Source: an uncultured Armatimonadota bacterium (GTDB lineage: Bacteria > Armatimonadota > Fimbriimonadia > Fimbriimonadales > Fimbriimonadaceae). Taken from it: a DNA stretch of 64,000 nucleotides. The DNA lies in contig CAILEM010000072.1 in the NCBI GenBank assembly GCA_903833215.1, positions 17,242 to 81,241 of the forward strand. Reading direction: 5' to 3'. The translations under genes and the position numbers were made by a program. Position 1 is the first letter of the stretch. Every line of letters starts with the position of its first letter. A model generated the notes under the pieces. It did not search any database. It saw nothing but the letters and a program-made list of their open reading frames with translations, and was not told the origin of the DNA. Shown here piece after piece: positions 23,556 through 31,871 of this stretch.

Positions 23556-24638
23556 ATGTCACCCATCAAATCAGTAACCCTCGCCGGGCTTATGCTCGCC
23601 TCATTGTCAGCGTTTTCACAAGCGAATCAGACCCCGATTCGAGTTGTCGTGGACGGCGAATCGATCTACTTTTCAGATCAGCAACCAGCCGAAAGCAACG
23701 GTCGCGTTCTTGTACCGCTTCGTGGCGTTTTTGAGAAACTGGGTGCCAACGTAGACTGGGATCCATCAACTCAGACGATTACGGCGCAAAAGAACCGCAC
23801 GCGGGTTCGACTTTCCATTGGTCAGCTTGATGCATCCGTCGATAACCGTCCCGTGCATATGGATGTTCCGGCAATCTTGGTTGGCGGAACGACAATGGTT
23901 CCCCTTCGGTTTGTGAGCGAAGCACTAGGAGCCTATGTCACCTGGAACGCTACTTCGCACGAAGTCGATATTCGGAAGTCAACCGACTTCAATCTGCCGC
24001 GGGAGCGGGACGGAGACCGCCAACGGGTTGACACCCCTCCAACACGCGTCATTCCCGTTCAACCCCGACGAGACCGCCCTCAACTCAGCAGCGTTCCCGC
24101 TGATACGGTTATTCCATTCGAACTCAACACGCGCCTATCATCGCGAGTTGCTCAGAGGGGAGACCAGTTTACAACGACGCTGATGACAGATGGCACTCGC
24201 CACTACTATGATCTGCCTGCTGGCACCAAAGCTTTCGGTCATGTGAACTTTGTTCGAGCCCGAGACCGGCAGAATCCGGGCATTATCGAACTCCAATTCG
24301 ACTATATGATTCTTCCCAACGGGCGGAAGGTCAACCTGTTCGGAAACTTAGTGGGACTTGATGATGCAAGCGTTCGCCGCTTGCCCAATGGAGCAATCAT
24401 TGCCAGAGGCAATGAGCGCCATGACCACGTTATGTTCTCGGGCTCGGGAGACGGCCTCGGTTTGGTGTTCGGCTTCAAGGAGCAGAAGGGCGGAATTGAG
24501 ATAGATCTCGGCCGTCTCGTCGAAGGCGCACTTAGGAACAAGCCCCCACGTACTGACGTACGAGATGTCGAACTTCGCCCTGGCACTCAGCTTGGATTCA
24601 GACTCTACAAGGACATCGCTATCCCGCGACTCCGCTAA
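23556..24638 (+). CDS. Exported protein: copper-amine-oxidase-N stalk domain plus barrel-like domain
   Basis: A 360-residue secreted protein. A signal peptide ends near residue 23 (LSAFSQA-NQ). Residues about 27-135 are a Cu_amine_oxidN1 domain, shown by VDGESIYFSDQQPAESNGRV, VPLRGVFEKLGANVDWD and the second VPLRFVSEALGAYVTWN, the classic paired signature. A Pro/Arg-rich linker follows. The last ~190 residues (LPAGTKAFGHVNFVRA ... GRKVNLFGNLVGLDDA ... LRPGTQLGFRLYKDIAIP) look like the beta-barrel domain of VirB10/TrbI-like proteins, but this second identification is weaker. GAAAGG lies ten bases before the ATG. Stalk domains bind or scaffold envelope components; no enzyme activity is implied. 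Confidence 0.82.
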   Translation: MSPIKSVTLAGLMLASLSAFSQANQTPIRVVVDGESIYFSDQQPAESNGRVLVPLRGVFEKLGANVDWDPSTQTITAQKNRTRVRLSIGQLDASVDNRPVHMDVPAILVGGTTMVPLRFVSEALGAYVTWNATSHEVDIRKSTDFNLPRERDGDRQRVDTPPTRVIPVQPRRDRPQLSSVPADTVIPFELNTRLSSRVAQRGDQFTTTLMTDGTRHYYDLPAGTKAFGHVNFVRARDRQNPGIIELQFDYMILPNGRKVNLFGNLVGLDDASVRRLPNGAIIARGNERHDHVMFSGSGDGLGLVFGFKEQKGGIEIDLGRLVEGALRNKPPRTDVRDVELRPGTQLGFRLYKDIAIPRLR

Positions 24639-24645
24639 ATCCAAC

Positions 24646-25284
24646 TCAAGGCAGACGGTCGCTGATCCAATCACGAACGTCTGCCAAGCTTTGCTCGCTA
24701 ATTTCGTGAGCCATCGGATATTCCTTATATTCGACTGGCCATCCCATAGATTCCAATTTTTCCCGCATGTACCTAGAACCCTGAACAGGAAGCACCCCAT
24801 CACTCGTCCCGTGCTGAATCAAGATGGGTAACGCCTTGGTAGCGGTAAGCAATTCTTGAGGTAAAAAGTCTGGCAACAGCCGACCACTCATTAGGAGAAT
24901 TCCGGAAACAAGCTCTGGCTCCGCCAAAGCCACTCCTAAGCTCATGATTGCTCCTTGGCTGAATCCACCAAGCAATATCTGGGAGGGTTCAAACCCTAGC
25001 GCCTCCGGTAGTAAGCGAAGCGACTCAATCAAGATTTCGCGACTTGCCTGAACCTGTTCAGCATCAACTCGTATTCCGTCAGCTTCCCACTGAATCTCAA
25101 ACCAAGCGTAACCTCCGTTTCCATATTCAATCGGAGCCTGAATGCAGACAATCAAGAGTCTTGGGTCCAATTCAGGAGCCAATCCCATGAGGTCATGCTC
25201 ATTCGACCCCAACCCGTGAAGTAGCACGAGGACAGGAGGCTGGTCCGTTGGAGCGAGGGGCTGGCGAACGATGGCACTGAGCAT
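24646..25284 (-). CDS. Carboxylesterase/phospholipase-family alpha/beta hydrolase
   Basis: A 212-residue cytoplasmic hydrolase of the carboxylesterase/thioesterase (YpfH-like) family. Landmarks are LVLLHGLGSNEHDLMGLA (oxyanion region), the nucleophile motif LLGGFSQGAIMSLG, Asp in HGTSDGVLPVQGS and His in YPMAHEISEQ, giving a full triad. Members hydrolyse short acyl esters. Its stop is seven bases from the stop of the stalk-domain gene (convergent), and its start is 96 bp from the unknown exported protein at 25381 (divergent). Confidence 0.9.
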   Translation of the reverse strand: MLSAIVRQPLAPTDQPPVLVLLHGLGSNEHDLMGLAPELDPRLLIVCIQAPIEYGNGGYAWFEIQWEADGIRVDAEQVQASREILIESLRLLPEALGFEPSQILLGGFSQGAIMSLGVALAEPELVSGILLMSGRLLPDFLPQELLTATKALPILIQHGTSDGVLPVQGSRYMREKLESMGWPVEYKEYPMAHEISEQSLADVRDWISDRLP

Positions 25285-25380
25285 TGAGACGTAGTTTATT
25301 CCTGATTGTCTTGGTTGGGATGAAGGATTTTCTCAATTCGCTTTCCTAGATTGGGTTGGAACGGGTTAAGATGATGGGTC

Positions 25381-26649
25381 ATGAAGGCTGCCCCTCCAAA
25401 TATCCAGATCTACGGGATCACGATTTTGGCCGTGATTGCACTAGGGACTGCGTTTCAAAGTACGAAAAACGCTTTCAAGGCATCGGAAGATCGCGTCTTC
25501 AGTTTCGTGCCAAAAGTTCAAGTTGATGTGCTCCAACAGGAGGCAGCAGAGACGGGCAAAGAAATACACGTGTCAGACAATGGGCAGGAGATCCTTAACT
25601 ACAAATGTCGACCGACCGATGCTGCGATTGCCGTCCTCTCTGTGAGGAGCAAAGATACCGGCGAGGCTATCGCACCTCATTTCGTAAGCGCAACGGATCC
25701 AGAGGGGCATCAGTACCTTGCCAGCATTCGGTCCACGGGAAAGGTCAGCCTCCTGAGTCTGCAGACTGGTTTTGGAGTTCGCCCCAGTTCTGTTTCAGTG
25801 AAGCTACTCATGGGGCCGATCAATTCGGCTGAAGCGCAATCCACGATCACGCTTACAAAGATCGCGGAACCTCATCGCCTTCTATCGCCTCCTTTAGGCA
25901 AAATGGCGGAGGATGCGGCAAAAATCGCAACGGCGACCTTTCACCATGACCTCAAAACCCTTAAAGTCGAATCAACAGAACAACTGCTGCCCAATCAGGC
26001 GATTCTGCCGAAACTCCTCGAAACGTCCTATGGTGCTGGCCTGAGACTAAGGGCTGGACAACCCTATGTCAGCATGATGTTCCCCGCCGATTCAGGCAAA
26101 GACCTCGATGCCGTGAAAGTGCAACTTGATAGAGTTGAATATAGCGAACAAGAAACTGAGTTGATCTACAAGAACGCGATTGTGAAGACCCAGGATGGAG
26201 TCCGATATATCGAATTCCCCGATCGGGAGCGTATTGGGGCCTTTCCGGGTTATGAAGCTTGGGTCAGTTCTTCACGACCACCTCCAGGGAGGGGATTGCT
26301 TGTCAAGAACACCGGAAACCGGGGCACGATATCTATCCGTGCAAGGCCGATCATCAGCGCAAAGAAGAAGAGAGAATCGGGATTCTCAGCGCCGCCCATC
26401 TTCAATTTGGTGAGCGTGTCGCCGCGGCCCGAAACGATGGGCTTTGGTTCCGTTCGCGTGGAACTCTTTGGTCCAATGGCCAACGGCTCATTCAGCAACG
26501 GATTTATTGACGCCATCACCGCAGACGGTCCCTTGAACACAAAGACGCCTCAAAATATCCCTGAATTGAAGGTTGTGATTCGAGTGCGAACGCCAAAGCT
26601 GGTGTCAAGTCGCACGGTGGTCTTGCCTGTGAAGCACGCGATGAACTAG
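25381..26649 (+). CDS. Membrane-anchored or exported protein of unknown function
   Basis: A 422-residue protein with an uncleaved or cleaved N-terminal hydrophobic segment (IQIYGITILAVIALGTAF). I do not recognise a family. The body reads as strands typical of an extracytoplasmic beta-rich protein, with pairs such as AAIAVLSVRSKDTGEAIAPH and GFGSVRVELFGPMANGSFSN. No catalytic motif, Cys pairs or repeats stand out. It is convergent with the small stress-protein-like gene at 26656, the stops being six bases apart. Confidence 0.72.
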   Translation: MKAAPPNIQIYGITILAVIALGTAFQSTKNAFKASEDRVFSFVPKVQVDVLQQEAAETGKEIHVSDNGQEILNYKCRPTDAAIAVLSVRSKDTGEAIAPHFVSATDPEGHQYLASIRSTGKVSLLSLQTGFGVRPSSVSVKLLMGPINSAEAQSTITLTKIAEPHRLLSPPLGKMAEDAAKIATATFHHDLKTLKVESTEQLLPNQAILPKLLETSYGAGLRLRAGQPYVSMMFPADSGKDLDAVKVQLDRVEYSEQETELIYKNAIVKTQDGVRYIEFPDRERIGAFPGYEAWVSSSRPPPGRGLLVKNTGNRGTISIRARPIISAKKKRESGFSAPPIFNLVSVSPRPETMGFGSVRVELFGPMANGSFSNGFIDAITADGPLNTKTPQNIPELKVVIRVRTPKLVSSRTVVLPVKHAMN

Positions 26650-26655
26650 CTGGAG

Positions 26656-27057
26656 CTACATGGCATAGGGTCGATTCATGTAGCTCCGGACGTGTGCCCC
26701 CGAGTATTTGTCAAGAATTGTCCATGCTCGACTTTCGTCAACGTCACCAGAGGGCAATGTGGCACCCAACACCGCACCTCCGAACTGAATCGTATGTTCG
26801 TAGCGAGCAACTAACTCACTATCAATCCCCTGCGTCTTCAAGTAACGGGTCACAGCCGTCTTTGCCGCATCCGGACCGCTCCCACTTCCGATTCCCATCA
26901 CTGATTTTGCCAACGGCCCACTTCCATCGACTTTCCCAAAAGTGGGACCATGCACCACGCTTAAGTCACCGTGATTGAGTCCGTGATCCAAAAGTGCCGC
27001 CGCAGCCTTACCTGCCAACTTACAGTCGCCAAAACACGCGTAGACCGTCGTTCTCAT
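26656..27057 (-). CDS. Small protein with general-stress-protein-17M-like ferredoxin-fold halves
   Basis: A 133-residue protein. The first strand-helix (TTVYACFGDCKLAGKAAAAL) and the second half (YEHTIQFGGAVLGATLPSG ... AWTILDKYSGAHVRSY) follow the pattern of general stress protein 17M-like domains, with a Gly-rich linker (GIGSGSGPDAAKTAV). This is an analogy of pattern, not a firm family call. The ATG at 27057 is preceded by AAGGGG at good spacing; the longer frame from 27087 would bury that site. It probably stands alone. Confidence 0.65.
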   Translation of the reverse strand: MRTTVYACFGDCKLAGKAAAALLDHGLNHGDLSVVHGPTFGKVDGSGPLAKSVMGIGSGSGPDAAKTAVTRYLKTQGIDSELVARYEHTIQFGGAVLGATLPSGDVDESRAWTILDKYSGAHVRSYMNRPYAM

Positions 27058-27203
27058 CGTCTTGATCCCCTTCTCGGGCCGTACCACAATGGGTAACGTC
27101 CCCTCGCCGTAACGAATGGCGGGCGGGCCGAAGAAAATGTTCCGATGAATGGCAAATCGCCTGAGGAAAAATTCCCCACTCTCACTAAGCCTAAACGCTT
27201 AGC

Positions 27204-29105
27204 TCACATCTGCCTTACCCAGACCTGCATGTCCGTAGGACCTCGATTGCACCAAGCGTAATATGGAATGAATTTCGCTTTCGACTCAATCATTTCGGTA
27301 CTCCCGACCGGCGAATAGAGTTCGTCAAATGCGATTTCCTTAATGGAAAGACCTTCCACCATCAGAGTATTCACGCCTTCAAGCAGCTTTTCCTTTTGCA
27401 CGATCACGGGCGCTTCAACGTCGGCTGAGAACAGTTGTGGTGCACAGCCGAAATCGGTACGTTCAAGTGCGTAAACAAGTGGGCCGTTGCACAATGCCGC
27501 TCGTCCAAGGTTGTCCTTTACGCGTGGATCAGCTTCAACCCAATTCGGTTCCATACAGAGGTCGATCGTTAGGGTGTCGCCTTCAGTCCATGTGCGGTCA
27601 AACACTGCGTAGCCGCCCTCGTAATCAGCTGGTTCTTCTGCCGTCGGCAGATCGATCTCCATCTCAGAAGACCAAGCCGGAATGCGAAGCAGTAGTTTGA
27701 ATTGCACGGGCTTCTTGGGCGAGATCGTGAGTTTGTATTTGCCCGACCAAGGATAATCCGACTCGATCTTCAGCTGGACAGGGACGCCATTAAAAGTCGC
27801 CTGCGCTTCGCAAGCAATCGGAATATGTACGTAAAATGCGTCGGAGGATACGCCGTAGGCATAGTTACTAACCGAGCCAATAAGGCGCGCAATGTTTGGC
27901 GGACAACAAGCACAGGTGAACCACGGCGTTCTCTCGTGCGTCCCCCGACTTTCAAGTGGGTTGGTGTAGAAGTAGTGATCTCCAGATAACGAGATTCCAC
28001 TGAGAGCCCCATTAAATAGGGCACGCTCGATGACATCAACGAAATCGCCATCTCCAGTCATCTCCAACATCTTGTGTCCCCAGAAAACAAGACCGCAGGA
28101 GGCGCACGTTTCGGCGTAAGCTGACAAGTTGGGGAGATCGAAGTCTGCGGTAAATCCTTCGTTTGAACTGCTGGGCCCAATACCGGCCGTCACATACATC
28201 CGCCGACCGGTAAGGTTGTTCCAGATCCTTAGCAGCGCTTGTTCAAGAGCAGTGTCGTCTTTGTCGTCACCCAATTCTGCGGCAGCAATGTACAAGTACA
28301 TCGCCCTCACTGCGTGGCCGACGATCTCGGTGTGTTCTCTTATCGGCAGATGATCTTGAGCATACTGGCCGTCATATCTTCCTTGTTTTGTCAGCAACGA
28401 GCCAGTGCGGGGCCACAACGCTACCGACTCTGGATCTTGAAGCTCTGCCTCAAAGGGGCTTGGGCTGTGGCCACGCTCCTCAACCATCCACCGCGCAAAC
28501 TCGAGGTACTTTGAGTTCCCCGTAGCCCCAGAAAGGCGAATCAACGCCAATTCAATCTCTTCGTGGCCGCAATAACCACGCCTTTTTCCCGGTCCGAAGA
28601 CGGACATGACGAGGTCTGCAAACCGAATGGAGACATCCAGCAATCGTCGATCACCCAGGCATTCAAAGACAGCCACACCTGCTTCGATGAGATGTCCACC
28701 ACAGTACATCTCGTGCATCATATTGAGGTTTCGCCACTTCAGTGTCGGGTGGAGTAATTGAAAGAACGTATTGATGTATCCGTCTGACTGCTGTGCGCCC
28801 GTCACTGCTTCGATGACGGCATTTAGGCACTCGCGGACCTTAGGGTCATCCCGGATGGTTAAAGCATAAGCGCACGCTTCGGCGTACTTATAGGCATCGC
28901 TGTCGTTAAACCACAGCCCCTCAAAAGTGCCTTCTTCTTTTCCCGCGGCGCGATTGAAGTTGGCTATTCTGCCAGTGGCCACAAGTTGGTCGAATTGGGT
29001 CGGCAAAGTTACATCGATTAGAACGCGCTGCCATCGCCCCCAAAACGAATCGGTGATCTTTACGTCAGAAAGGGGCAAGCTGTGCATGCGGCGCTGGAGC
29101 GACAT
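27204..29105 (-). CDS. Glycoside hydrolase family 127 (beta-L-arabinofuranosidase-like)
   Basis: A protein of about 633 residues from GH127 (formerly DUF1680). Landmarks are VKITDSFWGRWQRVLIDVTL near the start, FEGLWFNDSDAYKYAEACAY, the catalytic-metal region YAETCASCGLVFWGHKML and TPWFTCACCPPNIARLIGS, followed by C-terminal beta-sandwich sequence. In studied members a Cys of the CACC-type motif is the nucleophile and a zinc ion is held by Glu and Cys residues of these two segments; all are present here. The protein has no signal peptide, so it acts in the cytoplasm on imported arabino-oligosaccharides, a substrate inferred from the family. Candidate starts are ATG 29105, an internal ATG and TTG 29123; none has a strong ribosome site. 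Confidence 0.92.
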   Translation of the reverse strand: MSLQRRMHSLPLSDVKITDSFWGRWQRVLIDVTLPTQFDQLVATGRIANFNRAAGKEEGTFEGLWFNDSDAYKYAEACAYALTIRDDPKVRECLNAVIEAVTGAQQSDGYINTFFQLLHPTLKWRNLNMMHEMYCGGHLIEAGVAVFECLGDRRLLDVSIRFADLVMSVFGPGKRRGYCGHEEIELALIRLSGATGNSKYLEFARWMVEERGHSPSPFEAELQDPESVALWPRTGSLLTKQGRYDGQYAQDHLPIREHTEIVGHAVRAMYLYIAAAELGDDKDDTALEQALLRIWNNLTGRRMYVTAGIGPSSSNEGFTADFDLPNLSAYAETCASCGLVFWGHKMLEMTGDGDFVDVIERALFNGALSGISLSGDHYFYTNPLESRGTHERTPWFTCACCPPNIARLIGSVSNYAYGVSSDAFYVHIPIACEAQATFNGVPVQLKIESDYPWSGKYKLTISPKKPVQFKLLLRIPAWSSEMEIDLPTAEEPADYEGGYAVFDRTWTEGDTLTIDLCMEPNWVEADPRVKDNLGRAALCNGPLVYALERTDFGCAPQLFSADVEAPVIVQKEKLLEGVNTLMVEGLSIKEIAFDELYSPVGSTEMIESKAKFIPYYAWCNRGPTDMQVWVRQM

Positions 29106-29150
29106 GCCGTGGAGTTTATCCAAGAATCGATGCTTGCCAGTCGCGTTCTG

Positions 29151-29861
29151 TCAAGAACCTCGCTTCGAAGTCTTTGGCGCGGGCTTCCAACTCAACTTGA
29201 GGCTCCAAGCAACCATGACGAGGCTGAAAACAGCCCACCCCAGTGCCCAGATGAGCGACGGAATTCCAGTGTTACTTTGCAGAATACTGGCGTCGGAATG
29301 CACCTCCGTCTCCGCACTGATCTTCACCAATGTAAAAAGGGACTGGAACGAGTTCAAGCACTGTTGGAGGCCAAGAAACTGACATGAGAACATTAGCCAG
29401 CCTTGTTTGAGGAACATTGACATCAGGGCAAGGGCACAAATCCAACCTGCTCCCGAGATTTCACCAACGACATCCCCACGCACCCAAACAACCATTGAGA
29501 AAGTGAGCAAGACAGCCAAGGTTGCCAGCATCGATCGAGCCGATTTCTCAGATCGGCCGAAGTACAGCATCGCTGCACCGAACACGGTTGCCCCCAAGTA
29601 TCCTGCTGAGGCGACGATCAGGATATTTCCGCCAACGATGGGTGTCACGCCACCACCATTTGCGTTCACCAAGATCTTCTCCACGTCGGCTCCGGTTGCC
29701 TGCGCGGTTAGGGCGTGACTAAGTTCGTGGAGATGCGTGTTGAGATACAGGACGGGAAGTAGCAGTTGCCGAAGGATCGGTACCAAGAAACCGGCCAAAG
29801 TGGCAAAACCGGCCACGAGCAGGGTGGTTTGATGGGGTCGGATCTTGATGTTCGACTTCAT
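29151..29861 (-). CDS. M50B-like integral membrane metalloprotease
   Basis: A 236-residue membrane protein with about six helices. The zinc motif HELSH is in YLNTHLHELSHALTAQATGA at the edge of a helix, followed by VNANGGGVTPIVGG, the strand-turn usual in M50B-like proteins, and a membrane segment with ASAGYLGATVFGAAML. A second metal ligand typical of the family, an Asp, may be in WVRGDVVG. Proteins of this group are poorly characterised relatives of site-2 proteases. The gene lies 45 bp before the GH127 start on the same strand, so the two may be cotranscribed. The ATG at 29861 is clear. Confidence 0.85.
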   Translation of the reverse strand: MKSNIKIRPHQTTLLVAGFATLAGFLVPILRQLLLPVLYLNTHLHELSHALTAQATGADVEKILVNANGGGVTPIVGGNILIVASAGYLGATVFGAAMLYFGRSEKSARSMLATLAVLLTFSMVVWVRGDVVGEISGAGWICALALMSMFLKQGWLMFSCQFLGLQQCLNSFQSLFTLVKISAETEVHSDASILQSNTGIPSLIWALGWAVFSLVMVAWSLKLSWKPAPKTSKRGS

Positions 29862-30033
29862 AACTGCGTTCCTGAATTCATACGGAGGGCCGATTCATTT
29901 CGGTACAGGTTGTAAGGCCAACAACGAAATTTCCGGCTGAGAATCATCAGAAAGCGATGGACATCGGCGAATTTCAGTAGCAAGATTGAGATAAGGAAGC
30001 GTAATTTAGCGTAGTCATCTTTGAAAAGGTTTT

Positions 30034-30315
30034 ATGTCCATCATTCGCAACCTGTTCCGAAAGCCTGACCTTGATCCTAGCGAGATGGGTCCCCTCTTTG
30101 AGCAAGTGAAGGCAGCGATGGAGAATGTGCAGGCCTATGCACGGTCTCATGGCGGTGAAATCCGGCTTCTTGGGGTTTCAGACGAAGGTGACGTCAAGAT
30201 CAAGTTGCACGGCGCGTGCCAAGGATGCCCAATGTCTGCCCTCACCCTGAAGCACGGCATTGAACTCCACCTCAAGGAGCTTGTCCCTGGAGTAAGAAAG
30301 ATCGTTCAGATGTGA
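30034..30315 (+). CDS. NifU-like C-terminal domain (Fe-S cluster carrier)
   Basis: A 93-residue protein consisting of one NifU C-terminal domain. The cluster-binding Cys pair is in HGACQGCPMSALTLKHGIE (CxxC), with the preceding DEGDVKIKLHG strand. Stand-alone domains of this kind carry [4Fe-4S] or [2Fe-2S] clusters to target proteins in the cytoplasm. The ATG follows AAAAGG by four bases. The stop is directly next to the stop of the exported protein at 30316 (convergent). Confidence 0.93.
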   Translation: MSIIRNLFRKPDLDPSEMGPLFEQVKAAMENVQAYARSHGGEIRLLGVSDEGDVKIKLHGACQGCPMSALTLKHGIELHLKELVPGVRKIVQM

Positions 30316-30855
30316 TCAGTTATGGAGATACGGAGTCCACTTCGTGCTGGGGACGTGCGTACAGTCTGAAATCCTCGAAAGAAAGAAACCTAACGAGTCG
30401 CCAAACTCAGAAACGCTGAGCGTCGCTTTTGGCATGGTTGCGAGGGGCCCAAAGTTGCCCACAAACCCCACTTCAATGAGCGTGATAAGACTTGATTTCG
30501 TCTGCGGGTTCTCAGCAACCACTCGTGCCGTATCAACGGACGCCTTACGAGGGGTCATCGTAAAAGAGGGTTCAGCAGCCCGGTAAAGCCTCGATAGTTC
30601 CGCGACGACTTGAGCCTTTGTCACTGCGGAGCCAGAACTCTTGCTTATGCCCCCAGAAGACACACTTACGTGAAGCACGGTCTTGAATAAGCCTCGAATT
30701 CGCGCGAATGTCGCCTCGGCTTCCGCCTGGGTCACCGGTGCGGTGCTAACCACCGGCTTGGCATGTGGAGTCCGTTTCGGTTTACCATCATCCTGCGCCT
30801 GGCAAATCGCCAGACAACCCAATACGGTAACGACCAAGCAAGTGAGAGTCTTCAT
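30316..30855 (-). CDS. Exported protein of unknown function, third gene after murA-mreB
   Basis: A 179-residue protein with a signal peptide (MKTLTCLVVTVLGCLAICQA-QD) and a Lys/Pro/Thr-rich stretch after it. The mature part has helical segments (AEAEATFARIRGLFKTVL; QVVAELSRLYRAAEPSF) and ends in VSEFGDSLGFFLSRISDC. I do not recognise the family. Its ATG overlaps the mreB stop (ATGA), so it is the third gene of the murA-mreB operon and may have a role in the cell wall or cell shape. No enzymatic motif is visible. Confidence 0.75.
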   Translation of the reverse strand: MKTLTCLVVTVLGCLAICQAQDDGKPKRTPHAKPVVSTAPVTQAEAEATFARIRGLFKTVLHVSVSSGGISKSSGSAVTKAQVVAELSRLYRAAEPSFTMTPRKASVDTARVVAENPQTKSSLITLIEVGFVGNFGPLATMPKATLSVSEFGDSLGFFLSRISDCTHVPSTKWTPYLHN

Positions 30856-31871
30856 ATTGTGCTAACGGCGCCGCTCTGTCGAATCGCACCTAACTCCTCA
30901 AGAGCCCGACCCGTTCCGATTGCTACGCAGTGTAAAGCATTATCCGCCACTCGAACAGGAATATCGGTGACGCTTTGAAGCAATCGATCAAGTCCACGTA
31001 AAAGCGCGCCTCCACCAGTCAGTGTGATTCCCCGCTCGATGACATCGCTACCAAGTTCTGGAGGCGTCTCTTCGAGGACTGAGCAGAGCTTTTCTGCGAT
31101 TTGTCGAACGGGTTCGCTCAAGGCTTCTCGAATCTCTTCGCTTGAAATTTCGACACTCTTCGGAAGTCCGGCGACAAGGTCTCGGCCCCGAATGTTCATC
31201 CTTAGCTCTTGAGCAAGGGGGTACGCCGAGCCAATCTTGATCTTGATCTCTTCCGCAGTTGGATCGCCGATCATCAGGTTGTAGGCGTTTCGAATGTGGC
31301 GAATGATCGCCTCATCCAGTTTGTTGCCACCAACACGAAGACTTTGAGAAAGGACGATGCCACCGAGTGAAATAACGGCGATGTCGCTGGTACCTCCCCC
31401 GATATCCACGACCATATTTCCACCAGGTGTGGAAATCGGTAACCCGGCACCAATTGCAGCTGCCATTGGCTCTTCAATGGTCATTGCGTTGCCGGCCCCA
31501 GCTTCCTTGGCCGCCTGAATGACCGCACGCCTTTCAACGTTGGTTACGCCGCTAGGGACGCAAACTAAAGTCGTCGGCTTAAATCGAATCGGAAACTTGC
31601 CACCACACGTTTTCTGGATGATGTACTCAAGCATTTTGAGCGTTGTCGTGTAGTCGGCAATGACTCCATCCTTGAGAGGACGAATGGCTGTGATATTCCC
31701 AGGTGTACGCCCGAGCATATCACGAGCCTCGTTTCCAACGGCGAGAACTTTTCCGTTATTGGTATTCACCGCGACGACAGTCGGTTCGGAGAGTACGATC
31801 CCACGCCCACGTCTGTAGACGAGGATGTTTGCAGTGCCGAGGTCAATACCAATTTCAGGAACAAACTTCAA
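30852..31871 (-). CDS. mreB: Rod shape-determining protein MreB
   Basis: A 339-residue bacterial actin. Phosphate-binding loop 1 is in IGIDLGTANILVYRRGRGIV, the second in VVDIGGGTSDIAVISLGGI, and the adenosine motif in ITLTGGGALLRGLDRLL. MreB filaments under the membrane guide lateral wall synthesis, implying a rod-shaped cell. The start is TTG at 31869-31871, which overlaps the murA stop as TTGA; the alignment with MreB proteins (short N-terminus before IGIDLGTAN) excludes the longer frame running to 31949. It is the second gene of a murA-mreB-exported protein operon. mreC and mreD are not adjacent, which is less common. Confidence 0.96.
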   Translation of the reverse strand: MKFVPEIGIDLGTANILVYRRGRGIVLSEPTVVAVNTNNGKVLAVGNEARDMLGRTPGNITAIRPLKDGVIADYTTTLKMLEYIIQKTCGGKFPIRFKPTTLVCVPSGVTNVERRAVIQAAKEAGAGNAMTIEEPMAAAIGAGLPISTPGGNMVVDIGGGTSDIAVISLGGIVLSQSLRVGGNKLDEAIIRHIRNAYNLMIGDPTAEEIKIKIGSAYPLAQELRMNIRGRDLVAGLPKSVEISSEEIREALSEPVRQIAEKLCSVLEETPPELGSDVIERGITLTGGGALLRGLDRLLQSVTDIPVRVADNALHCVAIGTGRALEELGAIRQSGAVSTI

